DNA from: Planctomycetota bacterium
GTDB taxonomy: Bacteria > Planctomycetota > UBA1135 > UBA2386
Length of the DNA stretch: 7,625 nt
NCBI GenBank assembly: GCA_003235605.1
Contig: QJVU01000077.1
Span: 1 to 7,625, forward strand
Reading direction: 5' to 3'
In this document: positions 1 through 7,548 of the stretch, one piece after another
Layout of the letters: the number at the start of each line of letters is the position of its first letter
Numbering within the stretch: the stretch's first letter is position 1
The notes under the pieces: generated by a model
What the model saw: the letters and a program-made list of their open reading frames with translations, nothing else
The model's database searches: none
Told to the model about the DNA's origin: nothing
Translations under genes and position numbers: made by a program

Positions 1-1320
1 CTTGTGGAGGCCCCGGGCCTCCACCTCCTCCCGAACGATCGCGTCGGCCTCCCGCAGCCGGCGCAGCTTCTCGGCATCCACCGCCCCCAGGCAGCGGACT
101 GCAAGGCCCGGCCCGGGAAAGGGTTGGCGCTCGATCAGGCTCGCCGGCAGACCCAGCTCCCGACCGATCAGCCGGACCTCGTCCTTGAACAGGTCGCGGA
201 GCGGCTCCACCAGTTCCATGTCCAGGTCCTCGGGCAGGCCCCCGACATTGTGGTGGCTCTTGATCGTGGCCGTGGCACCGCCATGAGCGGCCACCGACTC
301 GATGACATCGGGATACAGGGTGCCCTGGCCCAGGAACCTCGCCTCCGAATGGTGCCGAGCCTCCTCCCGGAACACCTCCACGAACACCCGGCCGATGATC
401 TTGCGCTTTTCTTCGGGATCGGTGACGCCTCGGAGTTCCTCGAGGAAGCGCTCGCTCGCGTCCACGACCTTCAGGTCCATGTGGTGCTCGTCCCGGAACA
501 GCGTCTCCACACCTTCCCTTTCGCCCTGCCGCAGCAGACCGTTGTCGACGAAGACACAGTGCAGTCGCCCTCCGATCGCTTGGTGCGCAAGCACCGCTGC
601 CACCGAAGAATCCACGCCACCGGAAAGGCCCATGAGCACCTCCCCGTCCGTCCCTACCTGCTCCCGGATCCTGCGGACCTTCTCCTCGACGATGCTCCCG
701 GGCTGCCAGGTGGCCGCACAGGTGGCGATCTTGAGGACGAAGTTCCGGAGCATGGCCATGCCCTGCTCCGTATGGCTTACCTCCGGATGGAACTGCAGTC
801 CGTAGATGCGCCGCTCGTCGTTGGCAACGGCCGCCACCGGGCAGGGCTTGCTGCCGGCAATGGTGCGGAAGCCCGCAGGCAGCCCTACCACCTTGTCGCC
901 GTGGGACATCCAGACCGTGGTCTCCCGGTCCACGCCCTCGAAGAGCGCGGTGTCCTCCGCCACCGTGACCAGGGTCCGCCCATACTCGCCGCCACTCCCC
1001 CTCGCCGGCTGCACGTCGCCGCCGAGGTGCTGGGCAAGCCACTGCAGGCCGAAACAGATCCCCAGGATCGGGATGCCCCGCTCCAGGATCTCCACCGGCA
1101 GCGCCGGCGCATCCTGCTCGTACACCGACCTGGGTCCCCCGGAGAGGATCAGCGCCCGAGGCTGCATGTTGTTCAGGGTGAAGAGCACCCGCTCAGGCAC
1201 CGTGATCCGGGAGTAGACCCCCAGCTCGCGGATCCGACGGGCAATGAGCTGGCAATACTGGGCGCCCAGGTCGACGATCAGGACTCCGCCCTGGCCGCCC
1301 CCGCCCTCCCCGGCGCTCAA
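1..1320 (-). CDS. guaA: GMP synthase (glutamine-hydrolysing), C-terminus cut by window edge
   Basis: GuaA is a cytosolic enzyme that converts XMP, ATP and glutamine to GMP, the last step of guanine nucleotide synthesis. Counting from the TTG at 1320, the class I glutamine amidotransferase domain covers about residues 13-200. Its nucleophile is Cys89 in GICFG, and His178 and Glu180 sit in QFHPEVSH. The ATP-pyrophosphatase domain follows with the PP-loop SGGVDSS at 233-239, then [12 protein letters not shown] and [12 protein letters not shown]. The dimerisation domain begins at FPGPGLAVR. The frame is still open at base 1 after 440 codons. The family is usually 510-525 residues, so roughly 80 C-terminal residues lie outside the window. 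The start is TTG because it is the only initiation codon just ahead of the first beta strand ([10 protein letters not shown]) and has GGAG 7 nt upstream. It overlaps the guaB stop as TTGA, so the two are probably co-translated. The leader is unusually glycine-rich (residues 4-12). Identity is near certain. Confidence 0.97.
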   Translation of the reverse strand, partial: MSAGEGGGGQGGVLIVDLGAQYCQLIARRIRELGVYSRITVPERVLFTLNNMQPRALILSGGPRSVYEQDAPALPVEILERGIPILGICFGLQWLAQHLGGDVQPARGSGGEYGRTLVTVAEDTALFEGVDRETTVWMSHGDKVVGLPAGFRTIAGSKPCPVAAVANDERRIYGLQFHPEVSHTEQGMAMLRNFVLKIATCAATWQPGSIVEEKVRRIREQVGTDGEVLMGLSGGVDSSVAAVLAHQAIGGRLHCVFVDNGLLRQGEREGVETLFRDEHHMDLKVVDASERFLEELRGVTDPEEKRKIIGRVFVEVFREEARHHSEARFLGQGTLYPDVIESVAAHGGATATIKSHHNVGGLPEDLDMELVEPLRDLFKDEVRLIGRELGLPASLIERQPFPGPGLAVRCLGAVDAEKLRRLREADAIVREEVEARGLHK

Positions 1321-2777
1321 CTCACGTCTCCGCTGTAGTTCGGGGCTTCCTTCGTGATCTGGATGTCGTGGGGGTGGGACTCCCGGAGTCCCGCCGGGGT
1401 CACCCGCAGGAAGCGGGCCCGCTCCCGCAAGGCCTGAAGGTTCTTGGCACCGCAGTAGCCCATGCCGGAGCGCACTCCCCCAGCCAGCTGGAACACGTAG
1501 TCCGCCAGCGGCCCCTTGGTGGGCACCATGCCTTCGACGCCCTCAGGAACGTACTTGCCACGGTCCGACACCTCGCCCTGGGCGTAGCGGTCGGCGCTTC
1601 CGGCGCCCATGGCACCGAGGGAACCCATGCCCCTCACGGTCTTGAAGGTGCGACCCCGGTAGAGGATGGTCTCCCCCGGGGCTTCGTCCAGCCCCGCCAG
1701 CAGTCCGCCCAGCATCACGCAGTCCGCCCCCCCCGCCAGCGCCTTGACGATGTCCCCGGAACTCCGGATGCCGCCGTCGGCGATGACCACGACACCCGCC
1801 GGCCTTGCGACCTTCGCGCACTCCAAGACGGCCGTGAACTGAGGCACCCCAACGCCGGTCACGACCCGCGTCGTGCAGATGCTGCCGGGGCCGATCCCCA
1901 CCTTGACCCCATCCACACCCGCGTCGATCAGATCGGACACCGCCTGTGCCGTGGCCACGTTCCCGGCCACGACCGGCACATCGTGCTTCTTCTTGATGCC
2001 CTGGACCGTCTCGATCACGTTGTTGGAGTGGCCGTGGGCCGTGTCCACGACCAGGACATCACAGCCAGCCTTGACCAGTTCGTCGATCCGCTCCGGGTCG
2101 TGGACTCCCACCGCTGCCCCCACGAGCAGACGGCCCCGGCTGTCCTTGGCGGCGTTGGGAAACTCCTCGGTCATGTGGATGTCGCGGATGGTGATCAGCC
2201 CCGCCAACCGGCCGTCCTTGTCCACGAGCAGCAGCTTCTCCACCTTGTTGCGCTGCAGGATCTGCGTGGCCTGCTCCAGGGTCGTGTCCGGCGGCGCGGT
2301 AACCAGGTTGTTCTGCGTCATGACGTCCCGGACCTGGGTGTCCCGGCTGTCCACGAACCTCAGGTCGCGGCTGGTCAGGATGCCCAGGACCTTCAACCCA
2401 GGGTCCACCACCGGAAGGCCGCTGATCCGATGGCTTCGCATCAGGTCCTTGGCATGCCCCACCGTCTCGTCGGGGCGAAGGGTGACAGGATCCACAATGA
2501 CCCCATTCGCGCTCCGCTTGACCTTGTCCACCTCCCGGACCTGGGTTTCGATGGACAGGTTCTTGTGGATGACACCTATCCCCCCCTGCAGCGCCAGGGC
2601 AATGGACAGCCTGGCCTCGCTGACGGTATCCATGGCCGCGCTGGCAAGGGGAATCTGCAGCTCGACCCCGCGACAGAACCTGGTCTTGGTGCAGACGTCC
2701 CGCGGCAGGTGGCTGGCCCTCTGGGGCACCAGCAGGACGTCGTCATAGGTGAGGCCTTCGCCGACGATTCTGTCCAA
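1317..2777 (-). CDS. guaB: Inosine-5'-monophosphate dehydrogenase
   Basis: GuaB oxidises IMP to XMP with NAD+, the rate-limiting step toward GMP, and feeds the guaA product directly. Counting from the TTG at 2777 gives 486 residues, the normal length. The barrel opens with [11 protein letters not shown] (8-18). Two CBS domains are inserted at about 92-202. The potassium/active-site loop [10 protein letters not shown] (294-303) carries catalytic Cys301. ADGGIR (333-338) and MGSLGAM (384-390) bind the IMP ribose and phosphate. The flap has Arg397-Tyr398 and Glu412 in PEG. Glu at this place, where human enzymes have Gln, is typical of bacterial enzymes that respond poorly to mycophenolic acid. 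An upstream ATG at 2828 would add 17 residues, but the TTG has AGGAG 7 nt upstream and gives the canonical N-terminus ([12 protein letters not shown]). The candidate promoter -10 would also lie inside the longer reading frame. The stop overlaps the guaA start. Complete, with no missing key residue. Confidence 0.97.
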   Translation of the reverse strand: MDRIVGEGLTYDDVLLVPQRASHLPRDVCTKTRFCRGVELQIPLASAAMDTVSEARLSIALALQGGIGVIHKNLSIETQVREVDKVKRSANGVIVDPVTLRPDETVGHAKDLMRSHRISGLPVVDPGLKVLGILTSRDLRFVDSRDTQVRDVMTQNNLVTAPPDTTLEQATQILQRNKVEKLLLVDKDGRLAGLITIRDIHMTEEFPNAAKDSRGRLLVGAAVGVHDPERIDELVKAGCDVLVVDTAHGHSNNVIETVQGIKKKHDVPVVAGNVATAQAVSDLIDAGVDGVKVGIGPGSICTTRVVTGVGVPQFTAVLECAKVARPAGVVVIADGGIRSSGDIVKALAGGADCVMLGGLLAGLDEAPGETILYRGRTFKTVRGMGSLGAMGAGSADRYAQGEVSDRGKYVPEGVEGMVPTKGPLADYVFQLAGGVRSGMGYCGAKNLQALRERARFLRVTPAGLRESHPHDIQITKEAPNYSGDVS

Positions 2778-2800
2778 GCGCTTTCTCCTGAGGAAAGCGC
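2778..2800 (-). promoter_or_regulatory. Hairpin presenting the guaB Shine-Dalgarno in its loop
   Basis: On the minus strand GCGCTTTC and GAAAGCGC form a perfect 8-bp stem around a 7-nt loop, CTCAGGA. The Shine-Dalgarno AGGAG (2789 to 2785) starts in the loop and its last G closes the stem. The foot of the stem is directly next to the TTG start at 2777. The structure is seen directly in the sequence. A role in mRNA stability or translation control is inference. Confidence 0.6.
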
Positions 2801-3086
2801 CCAACTTATAGCACGGTGCCGGGATCACGAAAAGCGGGATCTGCTTCCGGGCTCTCCATGCTCCACCGCGGCCGCCTTGCCTCCTGCCGTCCGGACACGG
2901 GGGGACACCCTTGCCGGAGCCCGTCTCGCCACGGCCGTTCCAGAGGGTTCGCCTGCCCCATGTTCCCGACTGGTGCCCCAGGTGTCAGGTCAGAGCCGGA
3001 GTTCGTGCTAGGTTTCTTTGCCGCAGCTCCGGCATTCGTCTTGACCGACGGCCAGCGAGCTTGGGTCGTTCGGGTGGGTACGTGCA
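2801..3086. other. Divergent intergenic region between guaB and the SGNH gene
   Basis: This stretch separates the minus-strand gua operon from the plus-strand polysaccharide genes. Apart from the guaB promoter candidate I see no strong plus-strand promoter. TTGACC at 3041-3046 is a good -35 but has no matching -10. A 7-bp inverted repeat (GCCGGAG / CTCCGGC) lies around 2994-3032 with a long loop. A plus-strand reading frame from 2911 with two CxxC pairs crosses the region and runs into the SGNH gene. It is treated as doubtful. Confidence 0.6.
2805..2833 (-). promoter_or_regulatory. Candidate sigma70-type promoter of guaBA
   Basis: On the minus strand TATAAG (2810 to 2805) matches the -10 consensus at 5 of 6 positions. 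A weak -35, TTTTCG (2833 to 2828, 3 of 6), lies upstream with a 17-bp spacer. Transcription would begin near 2797-2800, at or just inside the 5' arm of the guaB hairpin, giving a leader of only about 20-23 nt. The -10 is good and the -35 is poor, so the call is moderate. Confidence 0.42.
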
Positions 3087-4400
3087 ATGTCGAGGCTGTC
3101 AACGCAATCGGTGGTATCGCGGGCCGGGTTGGTCTGCGCGCTGTTCGGCCTGCTGCTATCGGGTTGGGCATGGGTCTTCTTTCATGACGACTGGTCGGCG
3201 CCCGGCACCGCCGTGCTCGGCGCATATCGCGAGCGCTGGTTCCTGCTCTGCATGGCGATGACGTACTGCTCCCTCTGGGCGACAGCAGTCTCTTTCTGGC
3301 GATTCAATCGAACCACCTTGCTCCGAATCGGCCTGATGCACCTGGCACTCCTGCTGCCACTGCTGGTGGCGGAGTGCACCGCGTTTGCCGGGCTCGTGGA
3401 CTTCGAATCGCTGGCTGCGGGTCATCGCGCTACCAGGAACACGAGCGCCGTCGACCCGCGGCTGCGCTGGGTCGGCCTTCCGCACTTTCGCAGCCAGGGG
3501 ACCGTGCTTCCCGATCTGGTCGGGATCCTCGGGGCGGACGCGGTACCGCTCAGATACAGCTTTCAGGCGGATGAGCACGGACTGAGAAACCCCGCCCCCA
3601 AGCCGGAGGCAAGAGTCCTTTGCCTCGGTGACTCGATCCTCGTAGGAGGCTTGGTCCCCGTTGACCATCTGGTGACCGAGAAGCTGGAGCGTCGCCTGGG
3701 CGTGTCGGTGATGAATGTCTCCGAGGTTGCCTACTCCCCACAGGAGGAACTGATTCGACTGGAAACCCTGGGTCTGGACCTGCGCCGACGACTCATCGTG
3801 CAGTTCGTGTTCGAAGGCAACGATCTGCAGGACAGCGAGATCTGGCGCTCGTGGCGAACGCCCCAAGTGGGACGGCGGTGGCCGGCCTCGGGCGCGACGA
3901 AGGCCCTCCTCGGCCTTCTCCACGGGCCGAAGCGTGCTGCAGGGGCCCGACGCGTCGGAGCTTTCGCGGCCGCAACCGGACAGTCAGTCCCTGTCTACTT
4001 TCTCTACGATGCATCGAGGATAGATCGCTATCTGGCGGAGCTCGACCATCTCCGTACCGCGTTTTGCAGCGCTCGCGACAGATTCGCCAAACAAGGTGCA
4101 GCGTACGCAATCGTGCTGGTTCCAGCCAAGCTCACCGTCCTTCACGCCTGCTGCACATGGTCGACGACAAGCGAGTTTCGGTCCCCACGTTCAGCTGAGA
4201 GTGGGTTCCGCAGGAGATTGGCCCAGATCTGCAAGGAGGACAGCATTCCCTTTCAAGATCTCACTCCTGCCCTGAGGGCAACGGCCGCCAAGGGAGAGCT
4301 CCCCTACTTCGCGGCAGACACGCATCTGAACGCGACGGGGCACGCGGCCGCCGCCGAGGCCCTGAGCACCTGGATTGCCGACTTGATCCCGCAACGTTGA
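3087..4400 (+). CDS. Membrane-anchored SGNH/GDSL-fold protein (AlgJ/AlgX-like class), putative polysaccharide acyl-modifier
   Basis: The protein has 437 residues. Three hydrophobic segments at about 13-32, 51-70 and 80-103 should anchor it in the inner membrane. The rest is probably periplasmic. The SGNH domain starts near 176 with VLCLGDSIL (nucleophile Ser183). Block III is EGND (Gly244, Asn245, Asp246). The C-terminal acid/base block is ADTHLNATGH (Asp411, His413). The stretch MNVSEVAYSPQEEL (209-222) is the block II region, where related proteins usually have Gly before YSP; here it is Ala215. IVLVPAK (342-348) matches a strand common in AlgJ/AlgX-type relatives. Such proteins esterify or de-esterify sugars, and those in polysaccharide loci are often O-acetyltransferases. 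The acyl chemistry here is inference from the fold and neighbours. The ATG has GGTGGG 8 nt upstream. It diverges from guaB and heads the plus-strand genes. The fold call is firm, the substrate unknown. Confidence 0.85.
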   Translation: MSRLSTQSVVSRAGLVCALFGLLLSGWAWVFFHDDWSAPGTAVLGAYRERWFLLCMAMTYCSLWATAVSFWRFNRTTLLRIGLMHLALLLPLLVAECTAFAGLVDFESLAAGHRATRNTSAVDPRLRWVGLPHFRSQGTVLPDLVGILGADAVPLRYSFQADEHGLRNPAPKPEARVLCLGDSILVGGLVPVDHLVTEKLERRLGVSVMNVSEVAYSPQEELIRLETLGLDLRRRLIVQFVFEGNDLQDSEIWRSWRTPQVGRRWPASGATKALLGLLHGPKRAAGARRVGAFAAATGQSVPVYFLYDASRIDRYLAELDHLRTAFCSARDRFAKQGAAYAIVLVPAKLTVLHACCTWSTTSEFRSPRSAESGFRRRLAQICKEDSIPFQDLTPALRATAAKGELPYFAADTHLNATGHAAAAEALSTWIADLIPQR

Positions 4401-4477
4401 TCGCCAGGCCAGATGGACTCCCGATGCCCGTAGGGCGCCGAAGGCAACCGTGCCTGGGGTCGTATCGTGTTCCTGCT

Positions 4478-4505
4478 TTGTCCCGCAGACAGTTCACAGT
4501 AGATT
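4478..4505 (+). promoter_or_regulatory. Weak candidate promoter ahead of the glycosyltransferase
   Basis: TTGTCC (4478-4483, 4 of 6) and TAGATT (4500-4505, 4 of 6) are separated by 16 bp, in the 229-nt gap between the SGNH gene and the proposed glycosyltransferase start. Transcription would start near 4512, leaving a leader of about 118 nt. The match is modest and could be chance. Confidence 0.2.
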
Positions 4506-4629
4506 CTGCCGGCGGGCGACGGCCGAGTGGCGATCACCCCAACCGTGTGCTGAAACGGATCACCCGGTGACCGGAGAGCCTGCCACGGGTACTCGCGAGG
4601 GCTCCGGCTCCAACGGAACTCAACCGCAC

Positions 4630-5619
4630 ATGGAGAATCGCATTCCTGCCGGCACGACGTCCACGGTCGCCCAACCGAAGGTGACGATCGTCATCTGCGC
4701 GTACAACGCCGGCCGGTTCCTGCTGGATTCCGTGCACAGTGCCCTCCACCAGACCTGGGGCAACCTGGAGGTAATCCTCGTCGACGACGGCAGCACCGAC
4801 GGATCCACAGGGCTGATACGAGAAATCCGGGACCCCCGCCTGCGCATCCTGCACCAGCAGAACGCCGGCAAGCCGGCAGCCCTGAACCTCGCCCTCTCAC
4901 ACCTGACCGGTGAGTTCTACGCCATTCAGGATGCTGATGACCTGAGCTATCCCGACCGGATCGAGCGGCAGGCGCGCTGCCTCATGGAGAATCCGGACGT
5001 AGCTGGCGTCTTCTGCGGATTCGACCTGCTGATCGGTGACAAGCGGCTTGCACCGCGCTCGGCGGCAAAGTCCGTGGACCAATGCCGACATGACATCGAG
5101 CGACTCCGGATGCCAGGCCACGATCCGACGGCAATGTACCGGGTCGAATTGGTGAAGGAGTTCCGTTACGACCCGAAGCTACCCGTGGTCGAGGGCGTGG
5201 ACTATGTCTTGCGCATCGGGGAACGCCACCCGTTGATGGTCTGCGGGGCCACGTTGTACTCGTACCGTGTCAACCTGGACGGAGTTACGCTGAAGGACCC
5301 GAGTCATCGGCTCAAATGCCTCCAACGCGCGCTCTCGATCGCTTGCGCACGCCGCGGAGTCCCTCTCGAGCGGCTTCCACCGGCGCTCCGACGGTCTTTC
5401 GACCGGCCGCTCCGCGTTCGGGACCGTGACAACAACATTGCCGCGCACTTCATGGAGAGCGTCCTGGATCAGCGTCGATCCGGTCGCCGGTGGGACGCGG
5501 TGCGCACGGGTCTCTACTGCGCTAGCCTCCACCCGTTTCAGCCGCACTACTTGAAGGCACTCATCTACAGCATGGCCCCTCTCTGGATGATCCCGTTCTT
5601 GCGCCGCAACGCTGACTGA
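4630..5619 (+). CDS. Glycosyltransferase family 2 (GT-A fold)
   Basis: This is a cytosolic or membrane-associated transferase adding a sugar from a nucleotide donor to a glycan acceptor. The 329-residue reading starts at ATG 4630. The GT-A domain begins at VTIVICAYNAGRFL (18-31). The nucleotide-binding DDGSTD is at 52-57, GKPAALNLAL at 80-89, and the metal-binding DxD as DADD at 101-104. The acceptor-side motif is VEGVDYVLR (187-195), with Asp191 the likely catalytic base. The C-terminus is a basic and hydrophobic stretch (about 305-326) that may lie on the membrane. The frame stays open back to GTG 4450, and GTG 4567 is another possible start. The added residues are low-complexity and Cys-containing and do not look like family sequence, so ATG 4630 is preferred although its Shine-Dalgarno is poor. 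Family membership is certain. Donor and acceptor cannot be read from the sequence. Confidence 0.93.
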   Translation: MENRIPAGTTSTVAQPKVTIVICAYNAGRFLLDSVHSALHQTWGNLEVILVDDGSTDGSTGLIREIRDPRLRILHQQNAGKPAALNLALSHLTGEFYAIQDADDLSYPDRIERQARCLMENPDVAGVFCGFDLLIGDKRLAPRSAAKSVDQCRHDIERLRMPGHDPTAMYRVELVKEFRYDPKLPVVEGVDYVLRIGERHPLMVCGATLYSYRVNLDGVTLKDPSHRLKCLQRALSIACARRGVPLERLPPALRRSFDRPLRVRDRDNNIAAHFMESVLDQRRSGRRWDAVRTGLYCASLHPFQPHYLKALIYSMAPLWMIPFLRRNAD

Positions 5620-5625
5620 CTGGCG

Positions 5626-5648
5626 GTCGAAAACCAACCGGGTTCGAC
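5626..5648. repeat. Inverted repeat just after the glycosyltransferase stop
   Basis: GTCGAA (5626-5631) and TTCGAC (5643-5648) are perfect inverted copies around an 11-nt loop, 6 nt past the TGA. No run of T follows, so it does not look like a standard intrinsic terminator. A short stem like this could be chance. Confidence 0.35.
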
Positions 5649-5669
5649 AGCGATCCTTAACAAAACGAC

Positions 5670-5705
5670 CCTGGAAGTAGAAGAGTGGACCTCGTAGCTT
5701 CCAGG
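5670..5705. repeat. 8-bp inverted repeat in the gap before the flippase gene
   Basis: CCTGGAAG (5670-5677) and CTTCCAGG (5698-5705) are perfect inverted copies around a 20-nt loop. There is no T-tract. It could form a stem in the transcript or be a dyad binding site. Function is unknown. Confidence 0.4.
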
Positions 5706-5774
5706 CAGTGGCGCACCCCTGCCCCCTCGGGCGTGAAAGTTCACCTGGTCGGCTCGTTCCCGTTCTGATGAACA

Positions 5775-5815
5775 GGTTCAAGAACCACAGTGCACCGGTC
5801 CGGAGCGGATCCGCT
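5775..5815. repeat. Two 12-bp perfect palindromes upstream of the flippase start
   Basis: GGTTCAAGAACC (5775-5786) and AGCGGATCCGCT (5804-5815) are each perfectly self-complementary. Their axes are 29 bp apart and lie about 50-85 bp upstream of the chosen start at 5865. A regulator-binding role is possible but not shown. They are different sequences, so they are not two copies of one operator. Confidence 0.35.
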
Positions 5816-5864
5816 ACCTGGCTCAGTTCCGTTACCCCCCCGAGTCTCTGGAGTGTCCCTCCCG

Positions 5865-7436
5865 ATGAAAGGCGTTGAGATCAGCCGCGGCCTCGTGGCG
5901 TTGAACACGACGGCTTCGGTGCTGACCCAGTTCGTGAACGCCGCGGTCTTCATCTGGGTCAACCAGTACCTGCTCAAGCAGCTGGATCCCGAGGAGTACG
6001 CCCCGTACCCGGTCGTAGTGGCCTTCGTCCTCTTCCTGCAGGTGTTTACCGCCGGCCTTACGGGCGGTATCGCCAGGTACGTAACCGAGGCGTATGCCCA
6101 GAAAGACCTGCGGCGAGTGACCGAGATCGTGTCGTCGATGATGCCCGTGGTCGTGGGCGGAGCGCTGATCTTCCTGTTCGTCGGTGGCCTTGCCTCGTGG
6201 AACGTGGACGTCCTGTTGACGATCCATCCCGATCAGATTGACAACGCGAGGCTCATGATGGCCATCCTGGTGGCAGGTCACGCGGTTGTCCTCGTGGCAA
6301 CGCCACTCAGCGTGGGCGTCCACGTGCGGCAGCAGTTCGTCTGGTTGAACGGCATCCGCCTGGGGCAACAAATCCTGACCATGCTGCTCCTGTTCGTGCT
6401 GTTGTTCGGACTCAGCGCCAACGTTCTCTGGGTCGTCATTGCGTCCGTGGCATCCTTGATCGCGTCAGCATCCGTGACCCTGGTCCTCTCCAGACGCCTG
6501 GTCCCGGAGCTGCGGTTCGAACGCCGCGCCTTTGACCGTGCGACTGCCAGGCTGTTGTCCACGTTCGGCGCATGGACCATGCTCGGCAATTTCCTCTACC
6601 GGGTGCGGACCAGTGCCGACGTCATCATCCTCAACAAGTTCTCGACCGCGGTGGACGTGAACTCCTTCCACATCGGCACGATCCCTGACCGTCAGGTTGA
6701 CGCGTTTGTCGGGACTGGCTCGGTGCCCATGCAGCCAGCCTTGACCGCCATGCACGCCACGAGGCAACCTGACAGCCTGCGCCGGGCGTATGTCCGGGGC
6801 AACAGGTACTTTCTGTGGATAACACTCGCCGTGGCCACCCCCTTGATCATCTTCTCGAGGGAGCTCGTCACGTTGTACGTGGGTGAGGAGTACATCCTGG
6901 CGGCCACGGTTGTGATGCTCATCAGCTTCCGCTACCCGTTCACGTACGCCACGGAGATGCTGTACCAGGTCGCACTGGCACAGGCGCGAGTCCAGACCTA
7001 CTTCCTGACCGTGACCATCAGTGTCTTCTTCAGGATAGGTCTCACGGTTCTCCTCGTCGCGCACTTCGGGCTGGGTGCGTTGGGGGCCGCCAGTGTGGCC
7101 TTGGCCCTGGCCGCGCTTGTGCAGGTCTTCGTTCTCTGGCCGATGGGGCTCCACATGGTAGAGCTTCCTCTGCGGTCCTACTTTCGCGAGACGCTCCTCC
7201 CCGGCTACCTGCCGGCCTTGGTAGCGGCCGCTGCCTGTCTCGTGGTCCGCACTTGGATACCCGCGCTTTCCTGGTCGACGCTGTTCCTCGACGTGGCCAT
7301 CGGGCTCGCGGTCTACTTCTTGGTCATGTATCTCTCTTTCAGACCAGAAGACAAGAGAGACTTCTCGTTGCTGTGGGACAAGACAGTCGGGCTGCTCAAG
7401 CGGAATCCACGCTCCTCCAGCCCGAGCGACCCATGA
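5865..7436 (+). CDS. Wzx-like polysaccharide flippase (MOP superfamily)
   Basis: This is a polytopic inner-membrane protein, probably flipping a lipid-linked oligosaccharide from the cytosolic to the periplasmic face. It has 523 residues with about 12-14 hydrophobic segments spread over the whole length. The first covers about residues 10-36 and the last two about 444-463 and 471-490. The architecture, length, the early segment ending in WVNQYLLKQLDPEEYAPY (typical of O-antigen/teichoic-acid exporters: short loop, then DxxxY) and the charged C-terminal tail all fit Wzx/RfbX-type proteins. No ATP-binding motif is present, as expected. The frame is open back to 5790, but ATG 5865 has GGAG 11 nt upstream, and the extra 25 residues are proline-rich and unlike the family. 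It lies between the glycosyltransferase and the Alg14-like gene. Superfamily is confident from hydropathy and context. The exact substrate is unknown. Confidence 0.88.
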   Translation: MKGVEISRGLVALNTTASVLTQFVNAAVFIWVNQYLLKQLDPEEYAPYPVVVAFVLFLQVFTAGLTGGIARYVTEAYAQKDLRRVTEIVSSMMPVVVGGALIFLFVGGLASWNVDVLLTIHPDQIDNARLMMAILVAGHAVVLVATPLSVGVHVRQQFVWLNGIRLGQQILTMLLLFVLLFGLSANVLWVVIASVASLIASASVTLVLSRRLVPELRFERRAFDRATARLLSTFGAWTMLGNFLYRVRTSADVIILNKFSTAVDVNSFHIGTIPDRQVDAFVGTGSVPMQPALTAMHATRQPDSLRRAYVRGNRYFLWITLAVATPLIIFSRELVTLYVGEEYILAATVVMLISFRYPFTYATEMLYQVALAQARVQTYFLTVTISVFFRIGLTVLLVAHFGLGALGAASVALALAALVQVFVLWPMGLHMVELPLRSYFRETLLPGYLPALVAAAACLVVRTWIPALSWSTLFLDVAIGLAVYFLVMYLSFRPEDKRDFSLLWDKTVGLLKRNPRSSSPSDP

Positions 7437-7548
7437 ACCTCCGGCACACGGCTCAGGGAAGGGGCACGAGCGCGCCGAAAAGAAGAGACGGTGCGCCTCC
7501 CGGTGGGTGGCTTGGGTTACATCGCGTGGGGTAGATTGCTGCGATTCG
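7437..7548 (+). other. Short gap between flippase and Alg14-like gene
   Basis: An ATG overlapping the flippase stop (ATGA, 7433) opens a 33-codon frame ending at 7534. Its product is basic and Gly/Pro-rich and resembles nothing I recognise, so I do not call it a gene. TAGATT at 7532-7537 resembles a -10 but has no fitting -35. No terminator is visible. Confidence 0.4.

Noticed and set aside
4..1338. 444-codon plus-strand open frame opposite guaA
   Set aside because: It is the antisense shadow of guaA in register with its codons, kept open by high third-position GC. The product is rich in His, Pro and Arg and has no family features.
1368..3011. 547-codon plus-strand open frame opposite guaB
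   Set aside because: Antisense shadow of guaB. The conserved IMP dehydrogenase motifs prove the minus strand is coding here.
3011..3024. GG-N10-GC pattern upstream of the SGNH gene
   Set aside because: Only the two dinucleotides match; the rest of the sigma54 -24 and -12 elements do not.
3899..3918. 7-bp stem with 6-nt loop (GAAGGCC/GGCCTTC) inside the SGNH gene
   Set aside because: It lies in coding sequence for a leucine-rich stretch and is explained by GC-rich codon choice; nothing suggests a function.
4404..4457. CCAGGC/GCCTGG inverted repeat after the SGNH gene as a terminator
   Set aside because: Six base pairs around a loop of over 40 nt and no T-tract, so not a credible terminator.
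4450..4629. N-terminal extension of the glycosyltransferase from GTG 4450
   Set aside because: The 60 extra residues are Cys-, Ser- and Thr-rich, unlike family 2 transferases, and ATG 4630 places the domain at the usual distance from the N-terminus.
5709..5723. Possible sigma54 promoter (TGGCGC...TGCC) before the flippase
   Set aside because: The GG to GC spacing is 9 rather than 10 and the -12 element is poor.
6465..7154. 229-codon minus-strand frame inside the flippase gene
   Set aside because: Charged, low-complexity product opposite a clear membrane protein; a GC-driven shadow frame.
7433..7534. 33-codon frame whose ATG overlaps the flippase stop
   Set aside because: Short, basic, Gly/Pro-rich product with no recognisable similarity; the overlap alone is not enough.
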